Notes: generated by a model not told the origin, from the sequence alone. DNA of 64,000 bases from Aquimonas voraii (GCF_900101825.1 NZ_FNAG01000001.1:992001-1056000), one strand, 5' to 3'; counted from the stretch's first letter, positions 15,260 to 26,401 are shown. Made by a program: numbers and translations.

Positions 15260-16314
15260 GCGCAGCGGTGGCCTGGCGCAGCGATGTCGAACTCGCCGAC
15301 CTCAACACCTTCCATGTGCGCGCACGCGCCCGGCGCTTCTGCCGGGTGGAGAACGTCGATGCCCTGATAGAGGCCGCGGCGGACTGCCAGGCTCGGCACG
15401 TCGTGCCCTTCGTCCTCGGAGGGGGCAGCAACCTGCTGATCCTGGGCGATCTCGATGTGCCGGTGATCCAGCCGGCCCTGCTGGGTCTCTCGATCACGCC
15501 GCTGGACGGAGATCGCGTCGAACTGCAGGCGGCGGCCGGCGAGCCATGGGATGCCGTGGTCAGCTTCGCCTGCCGCGATGGCCTGTGGGGCGTCGAGAAC
15601 CTCGCGCTGATTCCAGGCAGCGCGGGCGCGGCGCCGGTGCAGAACATCGGCGCTTACGGCGTGGAGCTGGGGGATCGTCTGGCCTGGGTCGAGGCGCTGG
15701 ACCTGGGCGACATGAGCTTGCGGCGCTTGCCCAGGGAGGAACTCGCGCTCGGCTATCGCGACAGCCGGTTCAAGGCCGAGCGCGGTCGCTGGATCATCAC
15801 CCGCATCGCCCTGCACCTGCTGCGCAGCGCGCAGCCGAAGCTTGGCTACGCCGGCCTGCGCGAAGCCTTCGGCGATGGCGAACCGACGACCCCCGGGCAG
15901 GTGGCGGACGCGGTGCGCGCGATCCGTCGGCGCAAGCTGCCCGACCCGGCTCAAGTCGGCAATGCAGGCAGCTTCTTCAAGAACCCGGAGCTGCCGGACG
16001 CGAGCGCGGCCGTCCTCGCTGCCGAGCATCCAGGCCTTCCCGTCTATCCGGGCACCCGACCGGGCTTCAGCAAGCTGTCCGCGGGCTGGCTGATCGAGCG
16101 CGCGGGCTGCAAGGGGCTGCGGCATGGCGATGCCGGCGTCTCGGACCAGCATGCCCTCGTGCTGGTCAACCACGGGGCAGCCTGCGGGCGCGAACTCTTC
16201 GAGCTCGCCGAGGACGTGCGCGAGCGCGTGCGGCAGCGATTCGGAGTCCGGCTTGAGCCGGAGCCGGTCATCCTGGGTGGGATGGGCGCGGCCGTCGAGA
16301 GTCCAAGCCCGTGA
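15256..16314 (+). CDS. murB: UDP-N-acetylenolpyruvoylglucosamine reductase
   Basis: FAD enzyme that reduces UDP-GlcNAc-enolpyruvate to UDP-MurNAc in peptidoglycan synthesis. The 352 residues start [10 protein letters not shown] at ATG 15256, overlapping the pyrD stop. Motifs are [11 protein letters not shown] (FAD), [26 protein letters not shown] (type I loop), the proton-donor serine in NAGSFFKNP, and [16 protein letters not shown] near the C-terminus. The type I layout matches the E. coli enzyme. The end overlaps the next gene as GTGA, making a tightly packed three-gene unit with pyrD. Confidence 0.97.
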   Translation: MSAAVAWRSDVELADLNTFHVRARARRFCRVENVDALIEAAADCQARHVVPFVLGGGSNLLILGDLDVPVIQPALLGLSITPLDGDRVELQAAAGEPWDAVVSFACRDGLWGVENLALIPGSAGAAPVQNIGAYGVELGDRLAWVEALDLGDMSLRRLPREELALGYRDSRFKAERGRWIITRIALHLLRSAQPKLGYAGLREAFGDGEPTTPGQVADAVRAIRRRKLPDPAQVGNAGSFFKNPELPDASAAVLAAEHPGLPVYPGTRPGFSKLSAGWLIERAGCKGLRHGDAGVSDQHALVLVNHGAACGRELFELAEDVRERVRQRFGVRLEPEPVILGGMGAAVESPSP

Positions 16315-17231
16315 GCGCTGGCGCGCTCGCTTCGGCCCAGGTGTGGCGGGCAGTGCTGCTGATGCTGGCCAGCGCCTGCCTGTTCGGCTGCATGGCAGTG
16401 GTCATCCGGCTTGCTTCGGCGCAGCTGCATCCCTTCGAGATCGCGTTCTTCCGCAACCTGTTCGGCTTGGTGTTCGCCCTGCCCCTGCTGCTGCGCCATG
16501 GCCCCGGCCTGCTCAAGACCTCGAAACTCCCGCTGTATTTCTTTCGTTCGACGATCGGCATCATCTCGATGCTTTGCGGCTTCTGGGCCATCGTGAACCT
16601 GCCGCTGGCGCAGGCGGTTTCGCTGTCCTACTCGACACCCCTGTTTGTGACCATCGGCGCCGTGCTGGTCCTTGGCGAGGTGGTGCGCGCACGGCGCTGG
16701 ACTGCGGTGGCCCTGGGTTTCGTCGGCGTCATCCTCATCTTGCGGCCGGGCGCGGAGTTCAGTCCGGGCGTACTGGTCGCCCTGTTGGCGGCGGCGCTGA
16801 GTGCGGCGGTGGCGATCAGCATCAAGTTCCTCTCGCGCACCGAGAAGCCCGACGCGATCGTGCTCTACACCACCCTGCTGTGGGTGCCGCTGTCGCTTGT
16901 CCCCGCGCTGTGGGTCTGGGAGAACCCGCAGGGCATCACCTGGCTGTGGATTGTGCTTGCCGGTTTCTTCGGCACCGCCGGGCACATGTTCTGGGCGCGC
17001 GCTCTGCAGCTCGGCGACGCGTCCATGCTCACGCCCATCAGTTTCCTACAGGTGCCGATTGTGGCCACGGCAGGCTATCTGCTGTTCGAGGAGCATCTCG
17101 ACGCTTGGATCGTGGTCGGCGCCGGCATCATCTTCCTGGCAAACGCCTACATCGCCCACCGCGAGGCGCAATTGGCGCGGCGCGCGGTTACCGATCCCGA
17201 AATCGCCAACGAACCGCCCGCTGCCCGCTGA
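16311..17231 (+). CDS. EamA-family (DMT) transporter
   Basis: Inner-membrane protein of 306 residues with about ten hydrophobic helices in two homologous halves, the EamA/DMT pattern (VLLMLASACLFGCMAVVIRL at the start of half one; VLVALLAAALSAAVAISIKF at half two). The motif HPFEIAFFRNLFGLVFALPL is typical of the S-adenosylmethionine or metabolite exporter-like subgroup. The start is GTG 16311, overlapping the murB stop (GTGA). The substrate cannot be read from sequence. Its coupling to murB may only reflect compact gene order. Confidence 0.9.
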   Translation: MSAGALASAQVWRAVLLMLASACLFGCMAVVIRLASAQLHPFEIAFFRNLFGLVFALPLLLRHGPGLLKTSKLPLYFFRSTIGIISMLCGFWAIVNLPLAQAVSLSYSTPLFVTIGAVLVLGEVVRARRWTAVALGFVGVILILRPGAEFSPGVLVALLAAALSAAVAISIKFLSRTEKPDAIVLYTTLLWVPLSLVPALWVWENPQGITWLWIVLAGFFGTAGHMFWARALQLGDASMLTPISFLQVPIVATAGYLLFEEHLDAWIVVGAGIIFLANAYIAHREAQLARRAVTDPEIANEPPAAR

Positions 17232-17244
17232 GGGCAGGGCGGCT

Positions 17245-18090
17245 TCAGTGCGGGGCGTACAGGAACAGGGCGATCAAGGCCCCGGCAATGGCTGCGGCGG
17301 CTGCAATCAGCCAGAGGAAGTTGAATCCGCGCGCTGCCTCCCTGGCCGCGACGGCCGAGCTGGCAGGCGCTGCCGATACGGCAGCCTGCGCTACTTCAGT
17401 CGAGCGCATGGGCCTAACGGGCGTGTGCGGGTCTTCCCGTCGCCCCGGGCGCAGACCTGGCGCTTCCAGCACGAAACGTGCAGTCCCCACCCGCAATTGG
17501 TCGCCGGGAAGCATCCAGCCCGCCACGAGCGGATGCCCGTTGAGTTCGAAAGGCGCCGGCTGGAGGTTCGATTCCGACTGCACCAGACAGCGGTCACCGT
17601 ACCAATGCAGGCGCACCTGGATGGGCGCGAGGCCGTCGTCGTCAAGGCAAAGATCCGCCCGCTCGCTGCGGCCGATGCTCAGGCTGGGCGCGAAACCGAA
17701 GCTACGCCCGAAGTAGGGTCCGCAGACGCCGCGGAGTACCACGCGAGGTCCTCCCGGACGCGCTCCGTCGCCCATCTGTCCCGCGGGCGGCAGCGGAGCG
17801 TTGGCGATCGACCCGAGAATCTGCACACGCACGCGATTGAGCGTCAGAACGTCACCTGCCCGCAACAGCGCCAGACTGCGAACCGGTCGCGCATTGAGAT
17901 AAGCCAACGCGCCCGGAGCGAGCCGCAGCGCGCAAAGCCTTCGCTCAGGCTGAAGCTCGATGCGCGCGTGTCCTGGCAGCAAGCCCGCCGAAGGCAGGCA
18001 GACCGTATCCCCGGCCTCCGAACCAATGCTGAGGCTGCCGCGTGTCAGTTCGAGGTCGGCATGCTCGCCGTTGGGGAAAGTGAAGCGCAT
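17245..18090 (-). CDS. FHA-domain membrane protein
   Basis: A 281-residue protein with two forkhead-associated-like regions and one C-terminal membrane helix. The first region (1-95) has SLSIGSEAGDTVCLPS and GHARIEL; the second (about 115-210) has PSLSIGRSERADLCLDDDGLAPIQVRL, followed by ELNGHPLVAG. The linker is Pro/Ala/Arg-rich and the chain ends in FLWLIAAAAAIAGALIALFLYAPH. FHA domains bind phosphothreonine, usually with Ser/Thr kinases, but no kinase or phosphatase gene is adjacent. It converges with the EamA transporter and diverges from the PHA-system gene. Its partner and pathway are unknown; a C-tail-anchored cytoplasmic domain is the simplest topology. Confidence 0.75.
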   Translation of the reverse strand: MRFTFPNGEHADLELTRGSLSIGSEAGDTVCLPSAGLLPGHARIELQPERRLCALRLAPGALAYLNARPVRSLALLRAGDVLTLNRVRVQILGSIANAPLPPAGQMGDGARPGGPRVVLRGVCGPYFGRSFGFAPSLSIGRSERADLCLDDDGLAPIQVRLHWYGDRCLVQSESNLQPAPFELNGHPLVAGWMLPGDQLRVGTARFVLEAPGLRPGRREDPHTPVRPMRSTEVAQAAVSAAPASSAVAAREAARGFNFLWLIAAAAAIAGALIALFLYAPH

Positions 18091-18283
18091 GCGGCATCCT
18101 AACGCGTGCCTCGCCCGCCATCTAGCGACGCACGGCAGGGGCGGGGGCGGGCTGCGCGGCTGGCACTTGCGAGGGCGGCGCGCTTACTCTGCACACTCTC
18201 AGCGCACGCCGGCCCACGTCCTCGCCCGTCTCTGCCGATCGAGCCCTCGCCCTTCCTGTTCCTGATCGACGAACCCCGCCAAC

Positions 18284-18568
18284 ATGCCGAGCATCCAGAT
18301 CTCCCGCCGCCACACGCGAACCCTGAAGGACGCGCGGGTGGCCATCGAGCACGTCGCCGAAAAGCTGGCGGAGAAGTTCGCTGTCGAATACGCCTGGGAG
18401 GGCAACACCCTCCACTTCGAGCGCATGGGGGTGAACGGCAACATCGCGCTCGGTCGCGGCAAGGTCGACATCGTCGTCCAGCTTGGTTTCCTGTTGTCGG
18501 CCCTGCGCGGGCCCATCGAGACCGAGATCCACCGCTACATCGATCGTGAACTCGGCCCCGAGGAGTAG
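18284..18568 (+). CDS. Polyhydroxyalkanoic acid system family protein
   Basis: A 94-residue protein of the PHA granule-region family (PHA_gran_rgn). It starts MPSIQISRRHTRTLKDARVA, continues with a basic helix EHVAEKLAEKFAVEYAWEG and the segment VNGNIALGRGKVDIVVQLGF that closes this short family, ending in an acidic tail GPEE. Homologues are found near PHA genes in several Proteobacteria, but no synthase or phasin lies in this window. Its function is not established. It converges with the next minus-strand gene, with 17 bases between. Confidence 0.85.
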   Translation: MPSIQISRRHTRTLKDARVAIEHVAEKLAEKFAVEYAWEGNTLHFERMGVNGNIALGRGKVDIVVQLGFLLSALRGPIETEIHRYIDRELGPEE

Positions 18569-18585
18569 GCGCCCGAGCGCCGTCA

Positions 18586-19173
18586 TCAGCGCGGCGGGCG
18601 GATGTCGATCGGGGTCTCGAAGTCGTAGACGATGCGGACGCTGTCCTTACGGCGCTTGCCACTGGTCGAGGTCAGCTGGCGCGGCAGGCCACTGTCTTTG
18701 CACACCGCCATTTCGGTGGTGCTGTCGCTGGACACGCCCATGAACTTGCCCCGGGTGGTGTAGCGGTAGCTGACCGCATCGCAGCCTTCGACCATGCCTT
18801 CGCCGATTCGCTCGACCTCGGCCAGGCCGCGCTTGCCCTCTTCGATGGCCTCGGCGCTGTAGGCCTCGACCATGCGCGACATGTTCATCGGCATCTGCAT
18901 CCAGTTGCCGTTCACGCGCATCCAGGTGCCTTGCGGCAGCAGGATCATCTCGCTATCGGGCGAGCGCATGTGGAAGCTCGACGGCAGCTGCACGTCCATT
19001 TCCTGCGTGGTGGTGCGGCCACGGCTTTCGACCTCCATGCGCATGCGGTAGCTGCCGTGGTCGAGGGTCTTCTGCCATGCGGCCACGACTTCGTCGCGAG
19101 CGTCGGCGAGGGCGGCGTCGGCGCCGAGACTGGCGAAAGCGATACAGCACAGCAGGGACAGCGGTCGGTTCAT
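18586..19173 (-). CDS. Secreted/periplasmic protein, unknown function
   Basis: A 195-residue protein with a signal peptide MNRPLSLLCCIAFASLGADA and likely cut after LADA or ALA. The start is ATG 19173 because a GGAG site lies 6-10 bases upstream; the frame is open further out without a signal peptide. The mature part repeats a lipoprotein-carrier-like pattern (GSYRMRMEVESRGRTTTQEM, SFHMRSPDSEMILLPQGTWM, VNGNWMQMPMNMSRMV) seen in LolA/LolB-fold and DUF4412-like periplasmic proteins, then VEGCDAVSYRYTTRGKF with one conserved Cys. It is divergent from the leucine dehydrogenase gene and may share the control region between them. No specific role can be given. Confidence 0.75.
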   Translation of the reverse strand: MNRPLSLLCCIAFASLGADAALADARDEVVAAWQKTLDHGSYRMRMEVESRGRTTTQEMDVQLPSSFHMRSPDSEMILLPQGTWMRVNGNWMQMPMNMSRMVEAYSAEAIEEGKRGLAEVERIGEGMVEGCDAVSYRYTTRGKFMGVSSDSTTEMAVCKDSGLPRQLTSTSGKRRKDSVRIVYDFETPIDIRPPR

Positions 19174-19272
19174 GGGGAACTCCGTGGGGACTGGGGGAAT
19201 CACCGGGCGCATCGTCAGAAAAGCGCAGGTGTACGCAAACGTACGGAGAAAGTCGACGGAAACCGACATCCT

Positions 19273-19299
19273 TGCAGCGCAAGTTTGCGCTGCAGCGCA
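19273..19299. promoter_or_regulatory. Overlapping palindromes between divergent genes
   Basis: TGCAGCGCAA-GT-TTGCGCTGCA (19273-19294) is a perfect 10-bp dyad, and TGCGCTG-CAGCGCA (19286-19299) is a second perfect palindrome overlapping it. They lie about 30 bases upstream of the leucine dehydrogenase -10 box and between divergent genes, so a dimeric regulator site is likely. Confidence 0.5.
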
Positions 19300-19324
19300 G
19301 GGTGTAGCCGGCGAATGTCCGGGC

Positions 19325-19330
19325 TAGAAT
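19325..19330 (+). promoter_or_regulatory. -10 box (TAGAAT) for leucine dehydrogenase
   Basis: TAGAAT followed by GCGCGGC, a -10 form common in this lineage, 77 bases before the start codon. No good -35 is visible, which fits an activated promoter. Confidence 0.5.
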
Positions 19331-19406
19331 GCGCGGCTTCCCGGATCCGATTGCGTATCCGGGCGTTTCCACGCAACGGGCCGCCCCCGCCCCACCGGAG
19401 TCTGCA

Positions 19407-20510
19407 ATGATCTTCGAAACCCTGTCGCGCACCGGCCATGAGCAGGTCGTGTTCTGCCACAACGCCGATGCCGGCCTGAAGGCCATCATCGCCATCCACA
19501 ACACCGTTCTGGGTCCGGCTCTGGGTGGCACCCGCATGTGGAATTACGCGAGTGACGAGGAAGCGTTGAATGACGTCCTGCGTCTGTCGCGGGGCATGAC
19601 CTACAAGGCCGCGGTGTCGGGCCTGAACCTCGGCGGCGGCAAGGCCGTAATCTGGGGCGACCCCAACAAGGACAAGTCGGAGGCCCTGTTCCGCGCCTTC
19701 GGCCGCTTTGTCAACTCGCTGAACGGCCGCTACATCACCGCCGAGGACGTTGGCATCGACGTCAACGACATGGAGTATGTGCTGAAGGAAACCGAGTTCG
19801 TCACCGGCGTGCACCAGGTCCACGGTGGCTCGGGCGACCCCTCGCCCTTCACCGCCTACGGCACCCTGCAGGGGCTGATGGCGGCGATGCACGTCAAGCT
19901 CGGCCATGAGGAAGTCGGCAAGCTGAGCTACGCCGTGCAGGGCGTGGGCCATGTCGGCATGGAGTTCGTCAAGCTGCTGCGCGAGCGCGGCGCCAAGGTC
20001 TACGTCACCGACATCAACCAGAAGGCCGTGGCGCGCGCGGTCGAGGAGTTCGGCTGCGAGGCTGTGGGGCTTGACGAGATCTACGACGTGCCGGCCGACG
20101 TGTTCTCGCCGACCGCGCTGGGCGGCACCCTCAACGACAAGACCATCGACCGCATCAAGGCCGGGATCATCTGTGGCGCGGCGAACAACCAGTTGGCCAA
20201 TGACGGCATCGGCGACGAACTGCACCGTCGCGGCGTGCTCTATGCGCCGGACTACGCGGTCAACGCAGGCGGCCTGATGAATGTCTCGCTGGAGATCGAC
20301 GGTTACAACCGCGAACGCGCCATGCGCATGATGCGGACGATCTACTACAACCTCGGCCGCATCTTCGAGATCAGCGCCCGCGACAACATCCCGACCTACA
20401 AGGCCGCCGACCGGATGGCCGAAGAGCGCATCGTCGCCATCGGCAAGGTCAAGCTGCCGCACATGGGCAACTCGGCGCCGCGCTTCCTGGGCCGCATGCG
20501 CAACGGCTGA
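19407..20510 (+). CDS. Leucine dehydrogenase (Glu/Leu/Phe/Val dehydrogenase family)
   Basis: NAD-dependent branched-chain amino acid dehydrogenase, 367 residues, converting leucine (also valine, isoleucine) to the 2-oxo acid and ammonia. Evidence: the substrate loop GPALGGTRMWNY, the catalytic-lysine region RGMTYKAAVSGLNLGGGKAV, the acid TAEDVGIDVNDMEY, and the Rossmann motif GVGHVGMEFVKLL. Length fits leucine rather than glutamate dehydrogenase (about 450). ATG 19407 has GGAG upstream. It is followed 132 bases on by isovaleryl-CoA dehydrogenase, so both probably serve leucine breakdown. Confidence 0.93.
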   Translation: MIFETLSRTGHEQVVFCHNADAGLKAIIAIHNTVLGPALGGTRMWNYASDEEALNDVLRLSRGMTYKAAVSGLNLGGGKAVIWGDPNKDKSEALFRAFGRFVNSLNGRYITAEDVGIDVNDMEYVLKETEFVTGVHQVHGGSGDPSPFTAYGTLQGLMAAMHVKLGHEEVGKLSYAVQGVGHVGMEFVKLLRERGAKVYVTDINQKAVARAVEEFGCEAVGLDEIYDVPADVFSPTALGGTLNDKTIDRIKAGIICGAANNQLANDGIGDELHRRGVLYAPDYAVNAGGLMNVSLEIDGYNRERAMRMMRTIYYNLGRIFEISARDNIPTYKAADRMAEERIVAIGKVKLPHMGNSAPRFLGRMRNG

Positions 20511-20642
20511 TCCGCCCTGGCGCGATGACGCGATGCGCATGCCCGCTGCGGCATGCTCATCGCGTCAGATCCCTGCCCGTCTTCCTTACAACGCCTTGTG
20601 CACGCCTGTCGGCGCTGCACGCAGACCCATCGGAGCCAGCCC

Positions 20643-21800
20643 ATGCGAGCCTTTGAACTCGGCGAAGACATCGACAGCCTGCGCGAAGCCGTGGCGCGTT
20701 TCGCCGCCGCCGAGATCGCCCCGCGCGCCGAAGCCATCGACCGCGACAACGCGTTCCCGGTGGACCTGTGGCGCAAGCTCGGCGAGATGGGACTGCTCGG
20801 CATCACCCTGCCAGGCGAGTACGGCGGCTCGGAGATGGGCTATCTCGCCCACCTTGTGGCGATGGAGGAGATCTCCCGCGCCTCCGGCTCGGTGGGCCTG
20901 TCCTACGGCGCGCACAGCAACCTCTGTGTGCAGAACCTCTACAACCATGGCACGCCCGAGCAGCGCGCGCGCTTTCTACCCAAGCTCTGCAGCGGCGAGT
21001 TCGTGGGTGCGCTCGCGATGAGCGAGCCGGGTGCTGGCTCCGACGTGGTCGGCTCGATGGCCTGCCGCGCCGAGTTGCACGGTGACACCTGGATCGCCAA
21101 CGGCAACAAGATGTGGATCACCAACGGCCCCGACGCCGACGTGCTGATCGTCTACATGCGCACCGCCGACAAGTCGGAGGGCTCGCGCTGCATGACCGCC
21201 TTCCTGATCGAGAAGGGCATGAAGGGCTTCCGCACCGCGCAGAAGCTGGACAAGCTGGGCATGCGCGGCAGCAACACCTGCGAGCTGGTGTTCGACAACT
21301 GCGAGATCCCGGCCGCCAACGTGCTCGGCGAAGTGCACCTCGGCGTCAAGGTGCTGATGTCCGGCCTGAACAGCGAGCGCCTGGTGCTTTCCGGCGGGCC
21401 GATCGGCCTGATGCAGGCGGCCATGGACATCGTCCTGCCCTATGTGCGCGAGCGCCGCCAGTTCGATTCGCCGATCGGCCGCTTCGGCATCATGCAGGCC
21501 AAGATCGCCGACATGTACACGGCGTTGCAGTCCTCGCGCGCCTTCGCCTACTCGGTGGCCCGCGAGTACGACCGCGGCGTGCGCTCGCGCGTCGATGCCG
21601 CCAGCTGCCTGCTGCATTCCTCCGAGTCGGCGGTGAAGGTGACGCTGGAGGCCATCCAGACCCTGGGCGGCAACGGCTACATCAACGACTACCCGACGGG
21701 TCGCCTGCTGCGCGACGCCAAGCTCTATGAGATCGGCGCCGGCACCAACGAGATCCGTCGAATGCTGATCGGGCGCGAGCTCTTCGAAGGGCGGTTCTGA
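20643..21800 (+). CDS. ivd: Isovaleryl-CoA dehydrogenase
   Basis: FAD-dependent acyl-CoA dehydrogenase, 385 residues, that oxidises isovaleryl-CoA to 3-methylcrotonyl-CoA in leucine catabolism. Family motifs are [25 protein letters not shown], and the C-terminal ETLGGNGYI-like segment [17 protein letters not shown]. The isovaleryl subtype is indicated by the placement of the catalytic glutamate in [16 protein letters not shown] rather than near the C-terminus. The start ATG 20643 follows a GGAGC site. The later liu genes (carboxylase, hydratase) are not in the window. Confidence 0.92.
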   Translation: MRAFELGEDIDSLREAVARFAAAEIAPRAEAIDRDNAFPVDLWRKLGEMGLLGITLPGEYGGSEMGYLAHLVAMEEISRASGSVGLSYGAHSNLCVQNLYNHGTPEQRARFLPKLCSGEFVGALAMSEPGAGSDVVGSMACRAELHGDTWIANGNKMWITNGPDADVLIVYMRTADKSEGSRCMTAFLIEKGMKGFRTAQKLDKLGMRGSNTCELVFDNCEIPAANVLGEVHLGVKVLMSGLNSERLVLSGGPIGLMQAAMDIVLPYVRERRQFDSPIGRFGIMQAKIADMYTALQSSRAFAYSVAREYDRGVRSRVDAASCLLHSSESAVKVTLEAIQTLGGNGYINDYPTGRLLRDAKLYEIGAGTNEIRRMLIGRELFEGRF

Positions 21801-22126
21801 GAAAGGCCGGGATTGGGGGCGAGATGGCTCGCTTGCGCGGCACTGCCGCGCGAGCCATCGAACGCCCGAGCGCTGCGCGCGAGGGCCGGGAAGGGACTCG
21901 TCGGGTTGAGCGTGTAGTTCCAACGTCGACTCGGCGTCTCCGCTCCGTGCTCACGCATACCTAGGACCGCGTCAGACAAGCTGCTGCATAGGGTGGGCCT
22001 GGCCCACCGGAGCTGAAGGCTCGCCGCATCCACCTCTCGAAGCGCGCCTTCGATCTGCCGTGTGCGTTCCGCGAAACGCTCGCCCCATCCCGCTTTCTAA
22101 GCACGGCAGCGAATGGCCGCCTCGCC
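21801..22126. other. Convergent intergenic stretch with a large dyad
   Basis: 326 bases between the ends of isovaleryl-CoA dehydrogenase and lolA hold no credible gene. The notable element is a dyad GATGGCTCGC (21823-21832) / GCGAGCCATC (21850-21859) with an inner GCGGCA/TGCCGC hairpin. It lacks a T-run and could be a bidirectional transcript end or a REP-like element. Confidence 0.5.
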
Positions 22127-22774
22127 TCACTCCCCCAGCGGCAGCACCTCTGCAGAGGGCGTGTAATCGCCCACGACGTCGGCATTCGCCGGCACCTGGA
22201 AGCGGAAGAAGCCCGCCTCGAAACGCGGATTGCGCTGCCACTCGCTGAAGCTGATGCGCGTGCGCTGACCCAGCGAATCGATGAACTCCATGCGCGCCAG
22301 GGTCTGTCCGTCGATGCCCAGCAGCGCGGTGCGGATCTGGGCGTCCGCCAGCTTGGATTCCAGCTCGATCCACTCCAGCCCGTCGCGCCGGCCCGCACTC
22401 TTCGAGTTGAACTGCCGCTGCCGCTCTTCAGGGTCGATCAGCGCCAGCAGCGGACTCTGCTGCTCGTCCTCGATCTGCCGGCGCACCGTCACCTGCTCCA
22501 GGTCCGGGTCGTAGATGAAGAGGTGCTCGCCGTCAGCGACGATCAGCTGCGGAAACGGGGTCTCGTACTCCCAGCGCAGCTGGCGCGGCACCGCCAGTGC
22601 GATGCTGCCGCTGGTCTGCTCCTTGAGCGTGCCGTTCTGGTCCAGCACCTGCTGCTCGAAGCGCCCCTGAAGGCCGCTGAGACCGGCAGTGAAGCCGTCG
22701 ATGACCGCCTCGGCGTCCGCAGCGAACAGGGGCAGCGAGACGAGGCTGAGAACGCAGGCAGCGATGAAGCGCAT
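22127..22774 (-). CDS. lolA: Outer-membrane lipoprotein carrier protein LolA
   Basis: Periplasmic chaperone that carries lipoproteins from LolCDE to LolB. The 215-residue product has a signal peptide (MRFIAACVLSLVSLPLFAADA) and the typical segments LQGRFEQQVLDQNGTLKEQT, VPRQLRWEYETPFPQLIVAD and IYDPDLEQVTVR. It ends NADVVGDYTPSAEVLPLGE. It lies 90 bases downstream of ftsK on the same strand, the ftsK-lolA order known from many gammaproteobacteria. Confidence 0.95.
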   Translation of the reverse strand: MRFIAACVLSLVSLPLFAADAEAVIDGFTAGLSGLQGRFEQQVLDQNGTLKEQTSGSIALAVPRQLRWEYETPFPQLIVADGEHLFIYDPDLEQVTVRRQIEDEQQSPLLALIDPEERQRQFNSKSAGRRDGLEWIELESKLADAQIRTALLGIDGQTLARMEFIDSLGQRTRISFSEWQRNPRFEAGFFRFQVPANADVVGDYTPSAEVLPLGE

Positions 22775-22864
22775 GGGCGCAAGTCCATTTGGGTGGGAGG
22801 CGCGCGGAGTCTGGACCGCGCGCGCTTAATCGATGCCTGACAGGCGAAAAGGCTTCGAGGAACT

Positions 22865-25219
22865 TCAGTCGCCGCGCGGCGGCACCAGCACCGTGCGGTC
22901 GCCGTTGTGCTCGGGCGGGCTGACGATGCCGGCGGCTTCCATGGCCTCGATCAGGCGCGCCGCGCGGTTGTAGCCGATCTTCAGCCGGCGCTGCACGCCG
23001 GAGATCGAGGCGCGGCGGGTTTCCATCACCACCTGCACCGCCTGGTCGTAGAGCGCGTCGGCCTCGGGGTCACCGGACTTGAACTCCTCCGGCAAGCCCG
23101 TGGCGCCGACCACCACACCGTCGCCGAGGGTCTGCACCTCGTCGAGCACGCCTTCCAGGTAGTCAGGGCCGCCGCTGATCTGGCGCAGGTGTTCGACCAC
23201 CCGATGCACTTCCTCGTCGCTGACGAAGGCGCCGTGCACGCGGTCCGGCATGGCCGTGCCGGGCGGCAGGTAGAGCATGTCGCCATGGCCCAGCAGGGTC
23301 TCGGCGCCGGACTGATCGAGGATCGTGCGCGAGTCGATCTTGGAGCTGACCTGGAAAGCGATGCGCGTCGGAATATTGGCCTTGATCAGGCCGGTGATGA
23401 CATCGACCGAAGGCCGCTGGGTGGCGAGGATGAGGTGAATGCCGGCAGCACGCGCTTTCTGCGCGAGACGCGCGATCAACTCTTCGACCTTCTTGCCGAC
23501 GATCATCATCATGTCGGCGAACTCGTCGATGATCACGACGAGGTAGGGCAAGGTCTCCAGTGCGCGCGGCGCCTCACCCAGTTCCGGGTTCGGCTTGAAC
23601 AGCGGGTCCATCAGCGGCTGGCCCGCGTCGATGGCGTCGCGCACCTTCTTGTTGAAGCCGGCCAGATTGCGGACGCCGACCGCGGCCATCAGCTTGTAGC
23701 GGCGCTCCATCTCGGCCACGCACCAGCGCAGGCCGTTGGCGGCTTCCTTCATGTCGGTGACCACCGGCGCCAGCAGATGCGGGATGCCCTCGTAGACCGA
23801 GAGCTCCAGCATCTTCGGGTCGATCATCAGCATGCGCACGTCGTTGGCGGTGGCCTTGTACAGCAGGCTCAACACCATGGCGTTCAGCGCCACCGACTTG
23901 CCCGAGCCGGTGGTACCGGCGACCAGCAGGTGCGGCATGCGGGCCAGGTCGACCACCGTTGGGCGACCGCCGATGTCCTTGCCGAGCGCCAGTGCCAGCG
24001 GCGAGCTGATCTTGTCGTACTCCTTCGAGCGCAGGATCTCCGACAGGTAGATGATTTCGCGGTTGGCGTTGGGGATCTCCAGGCCAATCACCGATTTGCC
24101 CGGAATGACGTCGACCACGCGCACCGACTTCACCGACAGGCCGCGGGCGATGTCCTTGTCCAGCGAGGAGATCTGGCTGCCCTTGATGCCGGGCGCGGGC
24201 TCCATCTCGAAGCGGGTGATGACTGGCCCCGGATAGACGCCGACCACCTGCACTTCGATGCGGAAGTCCTTGAGCTTGAATTCGATCTGCCGCGACAGCG
24301 TGGCCAGGGCCTCGTCGGAGTAGCCCTTGGGCTGCGGCTTGGGATCATCCAGCAGCGACAGCGGCGGCAGTGCACCGTTCTCACCCAGCGAGACGGTGAA
24401 CAAAGGGATCTGCTGCTCGCGCTGGGCGCGCTCGCTGCGTTCGGGCGCCGGCGGCTGCGGCTCGATACGCACGGGCTCGCGCTTGGCGCGCTTCACCTTC
24501 TCCTCGCGGCGCACTTCCTCGCGCTCGGTGATCGCCGCGCGGGCAACACGGTATTCGCTGGCGGCATGCACCTGCTTGCGCCCGCGCTCGGCCAGCCACA
24601 GCACGCCGCGACCCAATCGATCCATCAGGCCGAGCCAGGACAGCCCCGTGGCGAGGGTGATCGACAGCAGCAGGAGTGCGAGCAGGAACAGGCTGCCGCC
24701 GGCGAAGCCGATGCCGCGGGTCAGCGCCGAGCCGACGAGACTGCCCAAGAGGCCGCCGGCCTGCATCGGCAGATCGCTGCCCCAGTCGGTGTAGTGCAGC
24801 GCGGCCATGGCGGAGCTGGCGACGAGGAAGCCGACCACACCGATCAGGCGCAGGGCCGGCGTGAGCGGAGTCTCTTCGTCAGCCGCGCGCGGTCGGAGGG
24901 CGACCGCCGCGATGATGCCGGCCAGCACCGGCACGAAGTAAGCGGTCAGACCGAAGAAGGAGAACAGCAGGTCGGCGAAGGTGGCGCCGGCCAGACCGCC
25001 GAAATTGCGGATTTCGCCGGTGATCTCGCCAGCGCGCGACCAGCCTGGATCCTGCGGGCTCCAAGTCCACAGGCAGGCCAGCACGTAGAGCAGCACCGGC
25101 GCCAGCAGCAGGATCAGCGCTTCGCGCCAGAGGCCACGACGGTTCTCGGCAATCACCGGCTTGCGGGAGTCTTCCTTCGCTCGTGACACAGGTGCGCGGA
25201 TCCTTGGGTTTCGCCACAT
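22865..25219 (-). CDS. ftsK: DNA translocase FtsK
   Basis: Septal DNA pump of 784 residues that couples chromosome dimer resolution to division. Four to five N-terminal membrane helices (about 30-200) are followed by a fairly short charged linker, then the motor: Walker [14 protein letters not shown], Walker [30 protein letters not shown]. The C-terminal gamma winged helix ([21 protein letters not shown] to the end) reads the KOPS/FtsK-orienting sites and contacts XerD. The start at 25219 is the first ATG; an internal GTG near residue 12 is possible. Confidence 0.96.
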   Translation of the reverse strand: MWRNPRIRAPVSRAKEDSRKPVIAENRRGLWREALILLLAPVLLYVLACLWTWSPQDPGWSRAGEITGEIRNFGGLAGATFADLLFSFFGLTAYFVPVLAGIIAAVALRPRAADEETPLTPALRLIGVVGFLVASSAMAALHYTDWGSDLPMQAGGLLGSLVGSALTRGIGFAGGSLFLLALLLLSITLATGLSWLGLMDRLGRGVLWLAERGRKQVHAASEYRVARAAITEREEVRREEKVKRAKREPVRIEPQPPAPERSERAQREQQIPLFTVSLGENGALPPLSLLDDPKPQPKGYSDEALATLSRQIEFKLKDFRIEVQVVGVYPGPVITRFEMEPAPGIKGSQISSLDKDIARGLSVKSVRVVDVIPGKSVIGLEIPNANREIIYLSEILRSKEYDKISSPLALALGKDIGGRPTVVDLARMPHLLVAGTTGSGKSVALNAMVLSLLYKATANDVRMLMIDPKMLELSVYEGIPHLLAPVVTDMKEAANGLRWCVAEMERRYKLMAAVGVRNLAGFNKKVRDAIDAGQPLMDPLFKPNPELGEAPRALETLPYLVVIIDEFADMMMIVGKKVEELIARLAQKARAAGIHLILATQRPSVDVITGLIKANIPTRIAFQVSSKIDSRTILDQSGAETLLGHGDMLYLPPGTAMPDRVHGAFVSDEEVHRVVEHLRQISGGPDYLEGVLDEVQTLGDGVVVGATGLPEEFKSGDPEADALYDQAVQVVMETRRASISGVQRRLKIGYNRAARLIEAMEAAGIVSPPEHNGDRTVLVPPRGD

Positions 25220-25292
25220 TGACGGGCGTCGATTCTACACCTGCCCTCCGCAGGGCTTGCGCTTCATGACAGCCCAGCGAACGGCAGCTTGA

Positions 25293-26360
<1,068 letters not shown>

Positions 26361-26370
26361 TCTGTTCGTC

Positions 26371-26401
26371 GCTTGGCGGTGTCGGGCTGGCACCGCCAAG
26401 C
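26371..26401 (+). terminator. Hairpin after trxB
   Basis: A perfect 11-bp stem GCTTGGCGGTG (26371-26381) / CACCGCCAAGC (26391-26401) with a 9-base loop starts ten bases past the trxB stop codon. No T-run follows, so termination may be partial. Confidence 0.45.

Noticed and set aside
16124-17716. 530-codon plus-strand frame across murB, the transporter and the FHA gene
   Set aside because: It overlaps three well supported genes in a different frame and has the composition of a GC-rich shadow.
22907-25186. Long plus-strand reading frame opposite ftsK
   Set aside because: It is a mirror of a clear ftsK gene in GC-rich DNA, composed of His/Arg/Gln-rich low-information sequence with no family motif.
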